DNA of 64,000 nt from contig NZ_CP152052.1 of the NCBI RefSeq assembly GCF_038637725.1, forward strand, positions 1,347,501 through 1,411,500. Reading direction: 5' to 3'. Numbering within the stretch: position 1 is the first letter of the stretch; the number at the start of each line of letters is the position of its first letter. This document shows, piece after piece, positions 53,642-63,822 of the stretch. Made by a program: the position numbers and the translations under genes. The DNA is from Psychrobacillus sp. FSL H8-0483. Its GTDB lineage: Bacteria > Bacillota > Bacilli > Bacillales_A > Planococcaceae. Under the pieces are notes generated by a model. It saw only the letters and a program-made list of their open reading frames with translations, was not told where the DNA came from and did not search any database.

Positions 53642-54800
53642 TGATATGCTCTCTCAAGAAGAAATTGAGGCCCTCCTTAGAGGAACTTCTATAGAAGAGG
53701 AAAAAAGTAAGAGTAATTTAGTAGAAGAAATTAATGTGGAGGATTATTTAGATGCTTTTGCCCAGGATACACTTGGGGAAATAGGAAATATTTCATTCGG
53801 AAGCTCTGCAACTGCTCTATCTGCTCTTTTAGGTCAGAAAGTCGATATTACAACTCCTAATATTGGTATGATTAATCGTAGTAAGTTAAAAGAAGAATTT
53901 CCACATCCATATGTTGCTATACAAGTTCAATATACTGCTGGCCTAATAGGTATGAATTTGCTTGTCATTAAACAGTCAGATGCTGCGATTATTGCAGATT
54001 TAATGCTTGGTGGAGATGGAACGAATCCCAATCCAGATCTTAGCGAAATTCAGTTAAGTGCAGTGCAAGAAGCAATGAATCAGATGATGGGTTCTGCAGC
54101 GACGTCCATGTCAACTGTATTTAATAAAAAAGTGGATATTTCTCCTCCTTCTATTGATTTAATGAATTTGTCAGCAGATGAAGGTACAGATGCTATTCCG
54201 AACGAAGAATTACTTATTAAAATTTCATTCCGTCTAAGAGTTGGTGAATTAATAGACTCGAATATTATGCAATTGCTGCCACTGGATTTTGGTTTGAAAC
54301 TCGTAAAATCACTAATGGGTGAAGAGGAAGAATTAGAAGTTGCTGCGACGATAATGGAAGAAAGGGTGCAATCTACTCCTGCTCCCGTTCAAACTCCAGT
54401 AGCACATACGCAACAATTGCAGGAACAAGTTACGCAATCACAAATGCAGTTTAGTCAACCGCGTCAGGTAGCACCACAAGTAGAAGTACAACAAGCACAG
54501 TTTGCTAGTTTTGAAGCACCTAGTCTATCACAAAATGAATCTAGAAATCTAAATTTACTTTTAGATATTCCGCTTCAAGTAACAGTAGAATTAGGCCGTA
54601 CAAAAAGAACTGTAAAAGAAGTTTTAGAATTAACGAGTGGTTCTATTATTGAACTTGATAAATTAGCTGGAGAGCCAGTTGATATTCTCGTAAATAACAG
54701 ACATATTGCAAAAGGTGAAGTTGTTGTTATTGATGAGAACTTCGGTGTTCGAATAACAGATATTTTAAGCCAAGCAGAACGAATTCATAATTTAAGATAG
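53628..54800 (+). CDS. fliY: Flagellar motor switch phosphatase FliY
   Basis: This 390-residue protein has an N-terminal CheY-P-binding motif LSQEEIEALLRG. Two CheC-type phosphatase motifs follow (DTLGEIGNISFGSSATALSALL and LSAVQEAMNQMMGSAATSMST), then a Gln/Pro-rich linker (about 245-300) and a C-terminal FliN-like SpoA domain (about 305-385). It dephosphorylates CheY-P at the switch and replaces FliN in Bacillales. Three successive ATG codons (53628, 53631, 53634) leave the exact start open. Confidence 0.95.
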   Translation: MMMSDDMLSQEEIEALLRGTSIEEEKSKSNLVEEINVEDYLDAFAQDTLGEIGNISFGSSATALSALLGQKVDITTPNIGMINRSKLKEEFPHPYVAIQVQYTAGLIGMNLLVIKQSDAAIIADLMLGGDGTNPNPDLSEIQLSAVQEAMNQMMGSAATSMSTVFNKKVDISPPSIDLMNLSADEGTDAIPNEELLIKISFRLRVGELIDSNIMQLLPLDFGLKLVKSLMGEEEELEVAATIMEERVQSTPAPVQTPVAHTQQLQEQVTQSQMQFSQPRQVAPQVEVQQAQFASFEAPSLSQNESRNLNLLLDIPLQVTVELGRTKRTVKEVLELTSGSIIELDKLAGEPVDILVNNRHIAKGEVVVIDENFGVRITDILSQAERIHNLR

Positions 54801-54818
54801 CAATGGAGGAGACATATT

Positions 54819-55181
54819 ATGTCGAAGAGAATTTTAATAGTTGACGATGCAGCATTCATGAGAATGATGATTAAAGATATTTTAACGAAAAATGGTTTTG
54901 AAGTAGTAGGGGAAGCTGCAGACGGTTTACAAGCAGTTGAAAAATATGCAGAGTTAAAGCCCGACCTTGTAACAATGGATATTACAATGCCTGAAATGGA
55001 CGGAATTGCTGCACTAAAAGAAATTAAATCTAAAAATCCAGATGCTACCATTATTATGTGTTCAGCGATGGGTCAACAAGCAATGGTTATTGATGCTATT
55101 CAAGCGGGAGCAAAAGATTTTATCGTGAAACCTTTCCAAGCTGACCGAGTAATTGAAGCAATTTCCAAAGCAATCGGGTAA
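54819..55181 (+). CDS. cheY: Chemotaxis response regulator CheY
   Basis: This single-domain 120-residue receiver has Asp9/Asp10, the phospho-acceptor Asp54 (VTMDITMPEMDG), a conserved Ser near 82 (MCSAMG) and Lys in IVKPF near 104. CheA phosphorylates it; in Bacillus CheY-P promotes counter-clockwise rotation and is cleared by FliY and CheC. It lies between fliY and fliZ as in B. subtilis. Confidence 0.95.
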   Translation: MSKRILIVDDAAFMRMMIKDILTKNGFEVVGEAADGLQAVEKYAELKPDLVTMDITMPEMDGIAALKEIKSKNPDATIIMCSAMGQQAMVIDAIQAGAKDFIVKPFQADRVIEAISKAIG

Positions 55182-55185
55182 TAGA

Positions 55186-55893
55186 ATGTTGAGGAAATAT
55201 ACCCTCGTTATTTGTATCATTTCTATTCTTTTATTTCTCCCGTTTCAGATGGATGCGAAAGCCTCAGTAGATCCAAATGAAAGTATTGCAGAATATTTAG
55301 AGAGATCAAAGACCGAAACAGATAATGAACGTGAGCCTGTAATAAATACAGAAAAAGAAAAAGAAAAAGAAAAAGAAATAAAAACATCTACTGACAAAAG
55401 TGGAGTGTCGTTAAACGCCTGGGACTATATTAAAATGGTTTTTGCTTTACTATTTGTCATATTTTTACTTTATGGGTTATTGCGATTTGTTAATAGTAGA
55501 AATAGATCTTTCCAACATAATCAGCTTATTCAAAACCTAGGCGGAGCTGGAGTTGGACAAGGTAAATCTATACAATTAATGCAAGTAGGTAATACTCTGT
55601 ATTTGGTCGGTATTGGAGAAGATATTACTTTATTAAAGGAAATAACAGATCCAGAGGAAATAGAAAAACTGACAAAAATATACGAAAATAAGCTAGATAA
55701 CGGTAAAACCGTTCCGTATATCTCGGAAATATACAATCGATTAAAAGAAAATGTCTCCTCTAAAGCGAAGAGTAATGAAAAAAAAGCTCCTTCATTTAAC
55801 GAAACGTTTCAAAAGAGACTACAAGAAATTAAGAAAGACCGTAGTGAAGTATTAGAGGATTGGAAGACAAAGGAGCGCGAAAAAAATGAATGA
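55186..55893 (+). CDS. fliZ: Flagellar biosynthetic protein FliZ/FliO
   Basis: This 235-residue protein begins with a cleavable-type signal peptide (MLRKYTLVICIISILLFLPFQMDAKA). A charged linker with Lys-Glu repeats, a membrane helix (about 85-107) and a cytoplasmic FliO domain (NLGGAGVGQGKSIQLMQVGNTLYLVGIG in segments) follow. FliO helps FliP assemble into the export gate. The ribosome site is weak, so expression may depend on coupling with cheY. Confidence 0.9.
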   Translation: MLRKYTLVICIISILLFLPFQMDAKASVDPNESIAEYLERSKTETDNEREPVINTEKEKEKEKEIKTSTDKSGVSLNAWDYIKMVFALLFVIFLLYGLLRFVNSRNRSFQHNQLIQNLGGAGVGQGKSIQLMQVGNTLYLVGIGEDITLLKEITDPEEIEKLTKIYENKLDNGKTVPYISEIYNRLKENVSSKAKSNEKKAPSFNETFQKRLQEIKKDRSEVLEDWKTKEREKNE

Positions 55894-56551
55894 TTTTGTC
55901 CAATTCTTCTCGGACAGTGATCCGTCCAATGTCGCCACGTCTATTAAGTTAATGCTTTTGCTGACGGTTTTATCTTTAGCACCTAGTATTTTAATATTAA
56001 TGACATCTTTTGCAAGAATCGTCATTATTCTTTCCTTTGTTCGAACGGCACTTGCTACACAGCAGATGCCGCCGAACCAAGTAATTGTGGGACTAGCATT
56101 ATTTTTAACGTTTTTCATCATGGCACCAACGTTGCAACAAGTAAATGAAGATGCTTTAACCCCGTTATTTAATGAAGAGATTACTTTAGAACAAGCATAT
56201 GAAAATGCTAGTGGGCCTTTTAAAGAGTTTATGAGTAAGCATACAAGGCAAAAGGATTTAGAACTATTTTTACGTTATGCAGAAGCAGAGAGACCCGAAA
56301 CAATTGAAGATATTCCTTTAACAGTCATGGTCCCTGCTTTTGCCCTTAGTGAAATCAAAACGGCATTTCAAATTGGGTTTATGATATTCATCCCATTTTT
56401 AGTAATCGATATGATTGTAGCCAGTGTACTAATGTCGATGGGGATGATGATGTTACCACCCGTAATGATATCATTACCATTTAAAATTTTATTATTTGTA
56501 TTAGTAGATGGATGGTACTTAGTGATGAAATCCATCTTACAAAGTTTTTAG
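55886..56551 (+). CDS. fliP: Flagellar export gate protein FliP
   Basis: This 221-residue protein has about four membrane helices. Core motifs are SFARIVIILSFVRTALATQQMPPNQVIVGLALFLTFFIMAPT and the C-terminal DMIVASVLMSMGMMMLPPVMISLPFKILLFVLVDGW (both read in parts). Five copies form the gate with FliQ and FliR. No clear cleavable signal peptide is seen. It overlaps fliZ by eight bases. Confidence 0.95.
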   Translation: MNDFVQFFSDSDPSNVATSIKLMLLLTVLSLAPSILILMTSFARIVIILSFVRTALATQQMPPNQVIVGLALFLTFFIMAPTLQQVNEDALTPLFNEEITLEQAYENASGPFKEFMSKHTRQKDLELFLRYAEAERPETIEDIPLTVMVPAFALSEIKTAFQIGFMIFIPFLVIDMIVASVLMSMGMMMLPPVMISLPFKILLFVLVDGWYLVMKSILQSF

Positions 56552-56563
56552 GAGCTGATTGTA

Positions 56564-56833
56564 TTGAGTAATGAAATGGTAATTTCCATTGCAGAAAGAG
56601 CAATTTGGGTCATTCTTCTTGCATCAGGTCCTCTTCTTTTAGTTGCTTTAATTACCGGTCTTGCCGTAAGTATTTTTCAAGCTACCACACAAATCCAAGA
56701 ACAAACGCTTGCTTTTGTGCCAAAAATAGTTGCGGTTCTAGTAGCCATTGTTTTTTTTGGACCTTGGATGTTATCTCAAGTGACATCTTATGCTGCTGAT
56801 ATCTTTGAGAATTTAATAAGATACATTGGTTAA
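56564..56833 (+). CDS. fliQ: Flagellar export gate protein FliQ
   Basis: This 89-residue protein has two membrane helices (about 15-37 and 51-71). TTG start 56564 follows AGGAGCTGA. The motif SIFQATTQIQEQTLAFVPKI is typical. It forms the outer part of the PQR gate. Confidence 0.94.
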   Translation: MSNEMVISIAERAIWVILLASGPLLLVALITGLAVSIFQATTQIQEQTLAFVPKIVAVLVAIVFFGPWMLSQVTSYAADIFENLIRYIG

Positions 56834-56837
56834 TTCG

Positions 56838-57614
56838 ATGGATGAAATTTTACCTAATTTAACTGTCTTATTACTTATCATAGCAAGGGTTTCTGCATTT
56901 TTCGTTACGTTGCCGCTATTTTCGCATCGGACGATTCCAGCCTCTCACCGTATTGCATTTGCTGTCGTTCTTTCATGGATGATGTATTATACACTCGATG
57001 TTGAAGCATTTGAGGTGAATGGGGATTACATATTATTAATAATCAAAGAAGTCATTATCGGATTATTTATTGGATTGCTTGCTTACATTATTATGTCTGC
57101 CATCCAAATTGCCGGAGGTTTTATAGACTTTCAGATGGGTTTTGCAATTGCCAATGTGATTGATCCACAAACAGGAGCACAAAGTCCATTAATTGGACAA
57201 TTTCTAAATACATTAGCACTTCTTTTATTACTAGCCTTAAATGGCCATCATTTATTGTTGGATGGAATTTTTTATAGCTATCAATTTATACCAATGGATT
57301 TATCCTGGCCTCCATTTGGACAAGAAAACTTTGTCGAGTTTATTATGAAGACATTTGCAGGCGTATTTGCAGTTGCGTTTCAAATGTCCATACCAGTTGT
57401 AGCTACGCTCTTTCTCGTTGATATTGCGCTAGGCATAACGGCGAGAACTGTACCACAACTAAATATTTTCGTCATCGGATTTCCAATAAAGATAGCTGTC
57501 AGCTTTTTAGTACTACTTGTTATGATGGGTGTATTAATGAAAGTTGTTCAAAAAATGTTTGAAATTATGGTAATTAGTATGCGTGATTTAATGATAATTT
57601 TAGGTGGTGGCTAA
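56838..57614 (+). CDS. fliR: Flagellar export gate protein FliR
   Basis: This 258-residue protein has about six membrane helices. It includes LLIIARVSAFFVTLPLFSHRTIPASHRI, GGFIDFQMGFAIANVIDPQTGAQSP and VPQLNIFVIGFPIKI (read in parts). ATG 56838 lies four bases after the fliQ stop, without a good ribosome site, so coupling is likely; an in-frame TTG lies within fliQ. Confidence 0.93.
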   Translation: MDEILPNLTVLLLIIARVSAFFVTLPLFSHRTIPASHRIAFAVVLSWMMYYTLDVEAFEVNGDYILLIIKEVIIGLFIGLLAYIIMSAIQIAGGFIDFQMGFAIANVIDPQTGAQSPLIGQFLNTLALLLLLALNGHHLLLDGIFYSYQFIPMDLSWPPFGQENFVEFIMKTFAGVFAVAFQMSIPVVATLFLVDIALGITARTVPQLNIFVIGFPIKIAVSFLVLLVMMGVLMKVVQKMFEIMVISMRDLMIILGGG

Positions 57615-57615
57615 T

Positions 57616-58701
57616 ATGTTCATGCTCCGATTGGACTTACAGTTTTTCGCTGGAGAAAAAACGGAAAAAGCAACTCCTAAAAAAAGAGAAGATTCGCGCA
57701 AAAAAGGACAAGTATTAAAAAGCCAAGATGTGACAAGTGCAATTGTGTTACTTTCTGTTTTTTTATTCTTATTTTTCTTTTCTGGGTTTTTACGAACAGA
57801 AATATTTTCGTTTTTTAGTGTCACATTTACAAAATATATGCTAATTGAAACATTAACCATTGAGACTGCTATCGAAATATATAAGGATTCACTGATGGAA
57901 ATGGCAGTCATTTTATTACCAATTATGCTTGTAGCTGTGTTAGCTGCAATAGCAGCTAACTTCTTTCAGTTTGGCTTATTGTTTACAACAGAACCATTAA
58001 AGTTTGACCTGAAGAAAATTGATCCAATCAAAGGATTAAAACGAATTTTTTCACTTAAAGCAATAGTTGAACTGTTGAAATCCATATTAAAGATTTCGTT
58101 TATTGGGTCAGTCACAACGTTTATATTATGGATAAATCTCGAACAAGTACTTTCTTTATCTTTTAAAACAGCATGGGATACACTTTCAACCGTTGGATGG
58201 CTAACAGGCATGATGGGAATAGCTGCATCCTGTGTTTTGCTATTTATATCTATACTAGATTTCTTTTATCAGCGTTTTGACTATGAAAAAAATCTGAAAA
58301 TGTCCAAGCAAGACATTAAAGATGAACATAAAAATTCTGACGGTGATCCAATAATTAAGTCGCGTATAAGACAACGACAAAGAGAGATGGCAATGCGTCG
58401 AATGATGCAAGAGATTCCTACCGCAGATGTAGTTATTACAAACCCGACCCATTTTGCGATAGCTTTAAAATACGACGATGAATCGATGGATGCTCCAACA
58501 GTTGTCGCAAAGGGTGCTGATTTTGTTGCACAGAAGATCAAGTTAATTGCAAAAGAAAACGATGTGGTTATGGTAGAGAATCGGCAGCTTGCTCGAGCAA
58601 TGTATGACCAGGTAGAAATTGGTCAAAAAATTCCGGATGAATTTTTTAAAGCAGTTGCAGAAGTACTTGCTTATGTATACCGAATTAAACAAAAAATTTA
58701 A
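57616..58701 (+). CDS. flhB: Flagellar export switch protein FlhB
   Basis: This 361-residue protein begins MFMLRLDLQFFAGEKTEKATPKKR. It has four membrane helices (about 30-55, 90-115, 140-165, 185-210) and a cytoplasmic domain with the self-cleavage site NPTH (Asn276-Pro277). The cytoplasmic fragment shares extended similarity with ylqH at 30394. It changes substrate class from hook to filament on a FliK signal. Confidence 0.95.
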   Translation: MFMLRLDLQFFAGEKTEKATPKKREDSRKKGQVLKSQDVTSAIVLLSVFLFLFFFSGFLRTEIFSFFSVTFTKYMLIETLTIETAIEIYKDSLMEMAVILLPIMLVAVLAAIAANFFQFGLLFTTEPLKFDLKKIDPIKGLKRIFSLKAIVELLKSILKISFIGSVTTFILWINLEQVLSLSFKTAWDTLSTVGWLTGMMGIAASCVLLFISILDFFYQRFDYEKNLKMSKQDIKDEHKNSDGDPIIKSRIRQRQREMAMRRMMQEIPTADVVITNPTHFAIALKYDDESMDAPTVVAKGADFVAQKIKLIAKENDVVMVENRQLARAMYDQVEIGQKIPDEFFKAVAEVLAYVYRIKQKI

Positions 58702-58725
58702 AGGTAAAGATTGAGGTGGAAGTAT

Positions 58726-60759
58726 ATGCAAGTCCGTGATATATCCGTATTAGCAGCTGTAATTTCAATTGTGGCTATGCTAGTAATACCTCTTCCACAC
58801 TGGTTATTGAGTTTTCTGATTATCGTTAATATTACAATAGCGTTATTGATTTTAATGACCGCTATGAATATGCAAGAGGCTTTACAGTTTTCAGTCTTTC
58901 CAACTCTTTTATTACTTGTAACTTTATTTAGACTTGCACTGAATGTCTCTACAACGAGAGCTATTTTATCTGAAGGAGATGCTGGTAAAGTAGTCGAAAC
59001 TTTTGGTACCTTTGTTACTGGTGGAAATATGTTAGTTGGTTTAGTAGTGTTTGCTATTTTAGTAATTATTCAATTCATCGTTATTACTAAAGGGGCAGAG
59101 CGTGTATCTGAAGTAGCAGCACGTTTTACACTGGATGCGATGCCAGGTAAACAAATGAGTATAGATGCAGATTTAAATGCAGGAATGATTTCTGAAAAAG
59201 AAGCAAGAGAGCGGAGAGAAAAAGTTAGTGGAGAAGCAGACTTTTATGGGGCGATGGATGGTGCAACAAAATTCGTAAAAGGGGATGCCATTGCTGGAAT
59301 AATAATTGTTATTATTAACCTTTTATTTGGTATTATCATTGGTGTTGTACAATTTGGGCTTCCTTTTCAGGAAGCAGCGGTTCTTTTTTCTACATTAACT
59401 GTAGGAGACGGTCTTGTATCTCAAATTCCAGCATTATTAATCTCTACAGCAACTGGGATTGTTGTTACAAGAGCCGCATCTAAAGGGAATCTTGGCGGAG
59501 ACATTACGGATCAATTATTTAATCAGCCTAAACTGCTTTACGTTGCAGCTGCATCCATTGCTCTTCTCGGAGTGGTTACTCCTATTGGACCACTATTAAC
59601 ATTCCCTATATCCATTGTACTTATCGTTGGGGCTTATATGATGAGTAAGGCGAGAAAAGAAGACCCAGCAGAGTTAGAAGAATTTGAAGAAGAAATTACT
59701 ACTGATAATATGAAAAGCCCTGAAAATGTTATTAACCTATTAAATGTGGACCCTATCGAATTTGAATTTGGATATGGGCTTATTCCTTTAGTAGATGCGG
59801 CACAAGGTGGAGACTTACTTGATCGAGTTGTCATGATTCGAAGACAACTTGCATTAGAACTCGGTATTGTTATCCCTGTTGTTCGTATACGTGATAACAT
59901 TCAGCTTCAACCAAACGAATATCGTCTTAAAATTAAAGGAAATGAAATGGCAAGAGGCGAATTATTACTGGATCATTATTTAGCGATGAGTCCTGGAGAT
60001 GACGATTCCATTGAAGGAATTGATACCATCGAGCCTTCATTCGGACTACCTGCAAAATGGATTACAGAATCAGTAAAAGAAGAAGCCGAGATACTGGGGT
60101 ATACAGTAGTAGATCCCCCTAGTGTTGTTTCGACACATATGACCGAGATTATTCGGAACAATGCACATGAGTTGTTAGGACGACAAGAGACAAAACAATT
60201 GATTGATCATATTAGAGAAACATATCCAATTCTTGTGGACGAGTTGACCCCAACTCCATTAACAGTTGGTGAAATTCAAAAAGTATTAAGTAATTTACTT
60301 AAAGAGCATGTTTCTATACGTAATTTACCAATAATATTTGAAACACTTGCCGACTATTCAAAAATGACTTCAGATGTCGATATATTGACAGAGTATACGA
60401 GACAATCATTAGCGAAACAAATAACTTCACAGTACGCTGGAAATAATCATGTATTAAAGGTATTAACGGTCTCTGGTAAAGTAGAAAAGCTAATTGCGGA
60501 TAGCATTCAACAAACGGAGCATGGAAACTACTTATCTATTGATCCGAATGATTCACAAGCAATCTTAGAATCTATGGCGAGAGAAATTGAACGTGCTTCG
60601 TTAATGGAGCAATCTCCAATTATTTTATGCTCACCAGCAGTTCGAATGTATTTAAGACAGATGACGGAAAGATATTTCCCTCAAATTCCGATTCTTTCAT
60701 ATAATGAGTTAGAATCTTCTATTGAGGTACAAAGCGTTGGGGTGGTGAATGTAGAGTGA
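58726..60759 (+). CDS. flhA: Flagellar export protein FlhA
   Basis: This 677-residue protein has eight membrane helices in the first 320 residues. The FHIPEP-region signature GDAGKVVETFGTFVTGGN and TKGAERVSEVAARFTLDAMPGKQMSIDADLNAGMI are seen in parts. A large C-terminal domain forms the cytoplasmic docking ring. ATG 58726 follows TGAGGTGGAA. Length equals that of B. subtilis FlhA. Confidence 0.96.
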   Translation: MQVRDISVLAAVISIVAMLVIPLPHWLLSFLIIVNITIALLILMTAMNMQEALQFSVFPTLLLLVTLFRLALNVSTTRAILSEGDAGKVVETFGTFVTGGNMLVGLVVFAILVIIQFIVITKGAERVSEVAARFTLDAMPGKQMSIDADLNAGMISEKEARERREKVSGEADFYGAMDGATKFVKGDAIAGIIIVIINLLFGIIIGVVQFGLPFQEAAVLFSTLTVGDGLVSQIPALLISTATGIVVTRAASKGNLGGDITDQLFNQPKLLYVAAASIALLGVVTPIGPLLTFPISIVLIVGAYMMSKARKEDPAELEEFEEEITTDNMKSPENVINLLNVDPIEFEFGYGLIPLVDAAQGGDLLDRVVMIRRQLALELGIVIPVVRIRDNIQLQPNEYRLKIKGNEMARGELLLDHYLAMSPGDDDSIEGIDTIEPSFGLPAKWITESVKEEAEILGYTVVDPPSVVSTHMTEIIRNNAHELLGRQETKQLIDHIRETYPILVDELTPTPLTVGEIQKVLSNLLKEHVSIRNLPIIFETLADYSKMTSDVDILTEYTRQSLAKQITSQYAGNNHVLKVLTVSGKVEKLIADSIQQTEHGNYLSIDPNDSQAILESMAREIERASLMEQSPIILCSPAVRMYLRQMTERYFPQIPILSYNELESSIEVQSVGVVNVE

Positions 60760-61871
60760 AGATGAAAAAATATACGGCTAGTACTATGCCTGAAGCAATG
60801 AAGTTAATACGAAAAGAATTAGGCGAAGAAGCTGTCATCTTAAATTCTAAAGTTGTTTATTCTAAAGGTTTTTTAGGCTTGTTTAAAAAGAAGTCTATTG
60901 AAGTACTAGCTGGAACGGATACATTTGATAACCCAATTAAACAAACAGAGAGTCCTGTTATTTCAAAAGAACAATCAGTAAATGCCTCTGTGGAAATTAA
61001 GAAAGAATTAGAAGATTTAAAGCAAATGGTAAAATCCATCCAACGTCCTCAGTCAAGTAATATGTATCCAGAGGAAATGAAAATTATTATCAATTATTTA
61101 CATGAGCAAGAATTAGCAGAAGAGCTTATCACAACAGTTAGTGATGAGCTTTTTGTGCATGTCAAGAGTAGCAAAGAGCCTTTGAGTATAGAGGAGCAAA
61201 TGATATATATTAAAAAATGCTTATCCACACAGTTGGATAAGTTACCTTTTGGCGGTATTTCATATACTAGGAAATACATAAATGTGTTGGGCCCTACAGG
61301 CGTAGGAAAAACGACGACCATAGCGAAAATGGCTGCTCGCGCAGTGTTAGAAAAGAAGAAAAAAGTAGGATTTATCACTACGGATACTTACCGAATTGCT
61401 GCAATTGAGCAACTGAAAACATATGCTGGGTTGCTACAAGCTCCAATTGAAATTGTGTATAACGAGAAAGATTTACAAGAGGCAATGAAAAAGTTTGAAG
61501 CACTGGATATTGTGTTTATTGATACTGCAGGACGAAATTATAAAGAAGTAAAGTTTGTAGAAGATTTACAAAAACTTATTGATTTAAAAGGAAATACGGA
61601 GACATATCTAGTGCTTTCTTCTACTTCTAAGCAAAAAGATATGGAAGTAATTATCGAACAATTTAATGAGTTTCCTATTGAAAAATTTATCTTTACAAAG
61701 ATTGATGAAACAAATTCTATTGGCTCCGTTATTAATTTAATGGTTAAATATAAGAAAGGACTTGCTTACTATACGGATGGTCAAGAAGTCCCGGAAGATA
61801 TCGTTGAATCTAATCTAAATGAATTGCTCAATTTACTTTTGAAGGGGATTCGTTATGAGAGACCAAGCTGA
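60756..61871 (+). CDS. flhF: Flagellar SRP-like GTPase FlhF
   Basis: This 371-residue third member of the SRP GTPase family has N-terminal MKMKKYTASTMPEAMKLIRKELG, a variable basic linker, an N domain, and a G domain. The G domain has [14 protein letters not shown] (about 180-193), TTDTYRIAAIEQLKTYA, DTAGRN and TKIDET. It fixes the number and site of flagella together with FlhG. GTG 60756 overlaps the flhA stop (GTGA). Confidence 0.94.
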   Translation: MKMKKYTASTMPEAMKLIRKELGEEAVILNSKVVYSKGFLGLFKKKSIEVLAGTDTFDNPIKQTESPVISKEQSVNASVEIKKELEDLKQMVKSIQRPQSSNMYPEEMKIIINYLHEQELAEELITTVSDELFVHVKSSKEPLSIEEQMIYIKKCLSTQLDKLPFGGISYTRKYINVLGPTGVGKTTTIAKMAARAVLEKKKKVGFITTDTYRIAAIEQLKTYAGLLQAPIEIVYNEKDLQEAMKKFEALDIVFIDTAGRNYKEVKFVEDLQKLIDLKGNTETYLVLSSTSKQKDMEVIIEQFNEFPIEKFIFTKIDETNSIGSVINLMVKYKKGLAYYTDGQEVPEDIVESNLNELLNLLLKGIRYERPS

Positions 61872-62721
61872 AGAATTAAGAATGCGAATGCTCCAAAGCC
61901 AAAACAAGTTAGGTCGCTCTATTGCGGTTGTAAGTGGAAAAGGTGGAGTTGGTAAAAGTAATTTTTCTACTAACTTTACGACTACTTTAAGTGGAATTGG
62001 AAAAAAAGTTGTTCTAATTGATATGGATATAGGTATGGGGAATGTTCATATTTTACTAGGTAAAACTACTCCCTCCAACTTGAAAGATTATCTCGTAGGG
62101 GAAAAAACGATTGAAGAGGTATTGTTCGAAGGGCCAAATAACCTTCAATATATCTCTGGAGGATCTGGCCTGTCAGGTGTCATGGAATGGACAGAAGAAA
62201 TGTTTAGCAGGTTAATACAAGCCTTTGAATATTTACAAAAAAACTACGACTATATTGTATTTGATATGGGGGCAGGTGCCACAAGCCAGGCATTAGATTT
62301 ATTGGTTTCCGTAGATGATATTATTGTCATTTCAACTGCAGAACCAACTTCTATAACAGATGCATACTCTATGATGAAATATATTTATTACAAAGATCCG
62401 GATAAAAATTTCTTTCTGCTTTGTAATCGAGCATTTTCGGAGGAAGAGGGTATTGATACTACCTCTAGGTTAGAATTAGCAATGTCTAGATTTTTATCGA
62501 AAGAAGTTTTCGTATTAGGGACTTTACCAGAGGATCCGGTTGTTCGAAAATCAGTAAAAGAGCAAGTACCCTTCTCCATTCTCTATCCTAATGCAGAAAT
62601 AACAAAAAAAATGAAGCAAATAGTAAATAGATTCACAGATTATAAGCTGGAAGAAGAACCAACTTCAAAACAAAGTAAATTCATTTCTCGTTTGAAAAGT
62701 CTCTTTTCAGGAAGGGCGTGA
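61855..62721 (+). CDS. flhG: MinD-like flagellar number regulator FlhG (YlxH)
   Basis: This 288-residue ATPase starts MRDQAEELR; the DQAxxLR motif is the known activator helix that stimulates FlhF. The deviant Walker A is SGKGGVGKSNFS (about 27-38), with DMDIGMGNVHILLG and FDMGAG following. The basic hydrophobic C-terminus (FISRLKSLFSG) may contact membrane. It overlaps flhF by 17 bases. Confidence 0.94.
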   Translation: MRDQAEELRMRMLQSQNKLGRSIAVVSGKGGVGKSNFSTNFTTTLSGIGKKVVLIDMDIGMGNVHILLGKTTPSNLKDYLVGEKTIEEVLFEGPNNLQYISGGSGLSGVMEWTEEMFSRLIQAFEYLQKNYDYIVFDMGAGATSQALDLLVSVDDIIVISTAEPTSITDAYSMMKYIYYKDPDKNFFLLCNRAFSEEEGIDTTSRLELAMSRFLSKEVFVLGTLPEDPVVRKSVKEQVPFSILYPNAEITKKMKQIVNRFTDYKLEEEPTSKQSKFISRLKSLFSGRA

Positions 62722-62722
62722 A

Positions 62723-63808
62723 ATGATGGAGTTATTACAAAAAAAGAAATTGTTAATTGTGGATGATTCCGCTTTTATGCGAAAACTAATAAGTGACTTT
62801 TTTATAGATAGTAAAGTAATAGAAGTGGCTGGAATTGCTCGAAATGGTAAGGATGCAATTCAAAAAATAAAAGTGCTCCAGCCCGACGTTGTAACATTGG
62901 ATGTAGAGATGCCTGAAATGAATGGTTTAGATGCTCTAAAACAAATTATGTCCGAAACACCAGTTGCTGTAGTCATGCTTTCTAGTACGACACTAAAAGG
63001 GACGGAAAGTACCCTTTTAGCAATGGAATATGGTGCAATAGACTTTGTTGCAAAGCCAAGTGGAACCATTTCATTAGATTTACATAAAATTCAAGATGAA
63101 CTAGTAAAAAAAGTAGAAAATGCAGCCAATGTAACCATGAGTAAAATGAAAAAAACTGCTGTAACACTATCAACCATAGCAGAAGATAGAAAAGCTCTTG
63201 TACCTATAAAGGTTCAAAAGTGGAGCAAAAATAATAAAAAAATGGTTATTATCGGTACATCAACTGGTGGTCCTAGAGCACTTCAGGAAGTAGTTCCTAA
63301 GCTTCCAAAAAACATGAAAGCACCTGTATTAATCGTACAGCATATGCCAGCAGGATTTACAAAATCGTTAGCGGAGAGATTAAATCAATTATCTAAAATT
63401 GAAGTAAAAGAAGCAGAACATGGAGACATCATACGGAATGGACATGCTTATATTGCCCCGGGTGGGTTTCATATGCGGATGCAAAAAACAGGGAGTACCT
63501 ATACGATTGTTCTGGATGATAAAGAGCCACCTCGAGCGGGACATAGACCTGCAATAGATGTTTTGTTGGAAGACGCTAGTCGTTATAATGATTTTGATAA
63601 AATAGCTGTCATAATGACTGGAATGGGATCTGATGGCTCTAGAGGTCTTCAAAAGTTAAAGAAAAATGGCAATGTAATGGCAATCGCAGAATCAGCTAAC
63701 ACTTGTGTGGTATACGGAATGCCAAAAGCTGCGGTTGAAACAAAGTTAGTGGATGAAGTAGCAGACTTAGAAAATATAGCAAATGCTATCATACAATTCT
63801 TGCCTTAA
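62723..63808 (+). CDS. cheB: Protein-glutamate methylesterase CheB
   Basis: This 361-residue two-domain protein has a receiver domain (about 8-125) with phospho-acceptor Asp60 (VVTLDVEMPEMNG) and a methylesterase domain (about 172-358). The esterase domain has Ser180 in GTSTGGP, a catalytic His in VQHMPAG and an Asp in TGMGSDGSRG. It demethylates receptors during adaptation. It starts one base after flhG; a second ATG at 62726 is an alternative. Confidence 0.96.
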   Translation: MMELLQKKKLLIVDDSAFMRKLISDFFIDSKVIEVAGIARNGKDAIQKIKVLQPDVVTLDVEMPEMNGLDALKQIMSETPVAVVMLSSTTLKGTESTLLAMEYGAIDFVAKPSGTISLDLHKIQDELVKKVENAANVTMSKMKKTAVTLSTIAEDRKALVPIKVQKWSKNNKKMVIIGTSTGGPRALQEVVPKLPKNMKAPVLIVQHMPAGFTKSLAERLNQLSKIEVKEAEHGDIIRNGHAYIAPGGFHMRMQKTGSTYTIVLDDKEPPRAGHRPAIDVLLEDASRYNDFDKIAVIMTGMGSDGSRGLQKLKKNGNVMAIAESANTCVVYGMPKAAVETKLVDEVADLENIANAIIQFLP

Positions 63809-63822
63809 AGGGGTGTTAATGA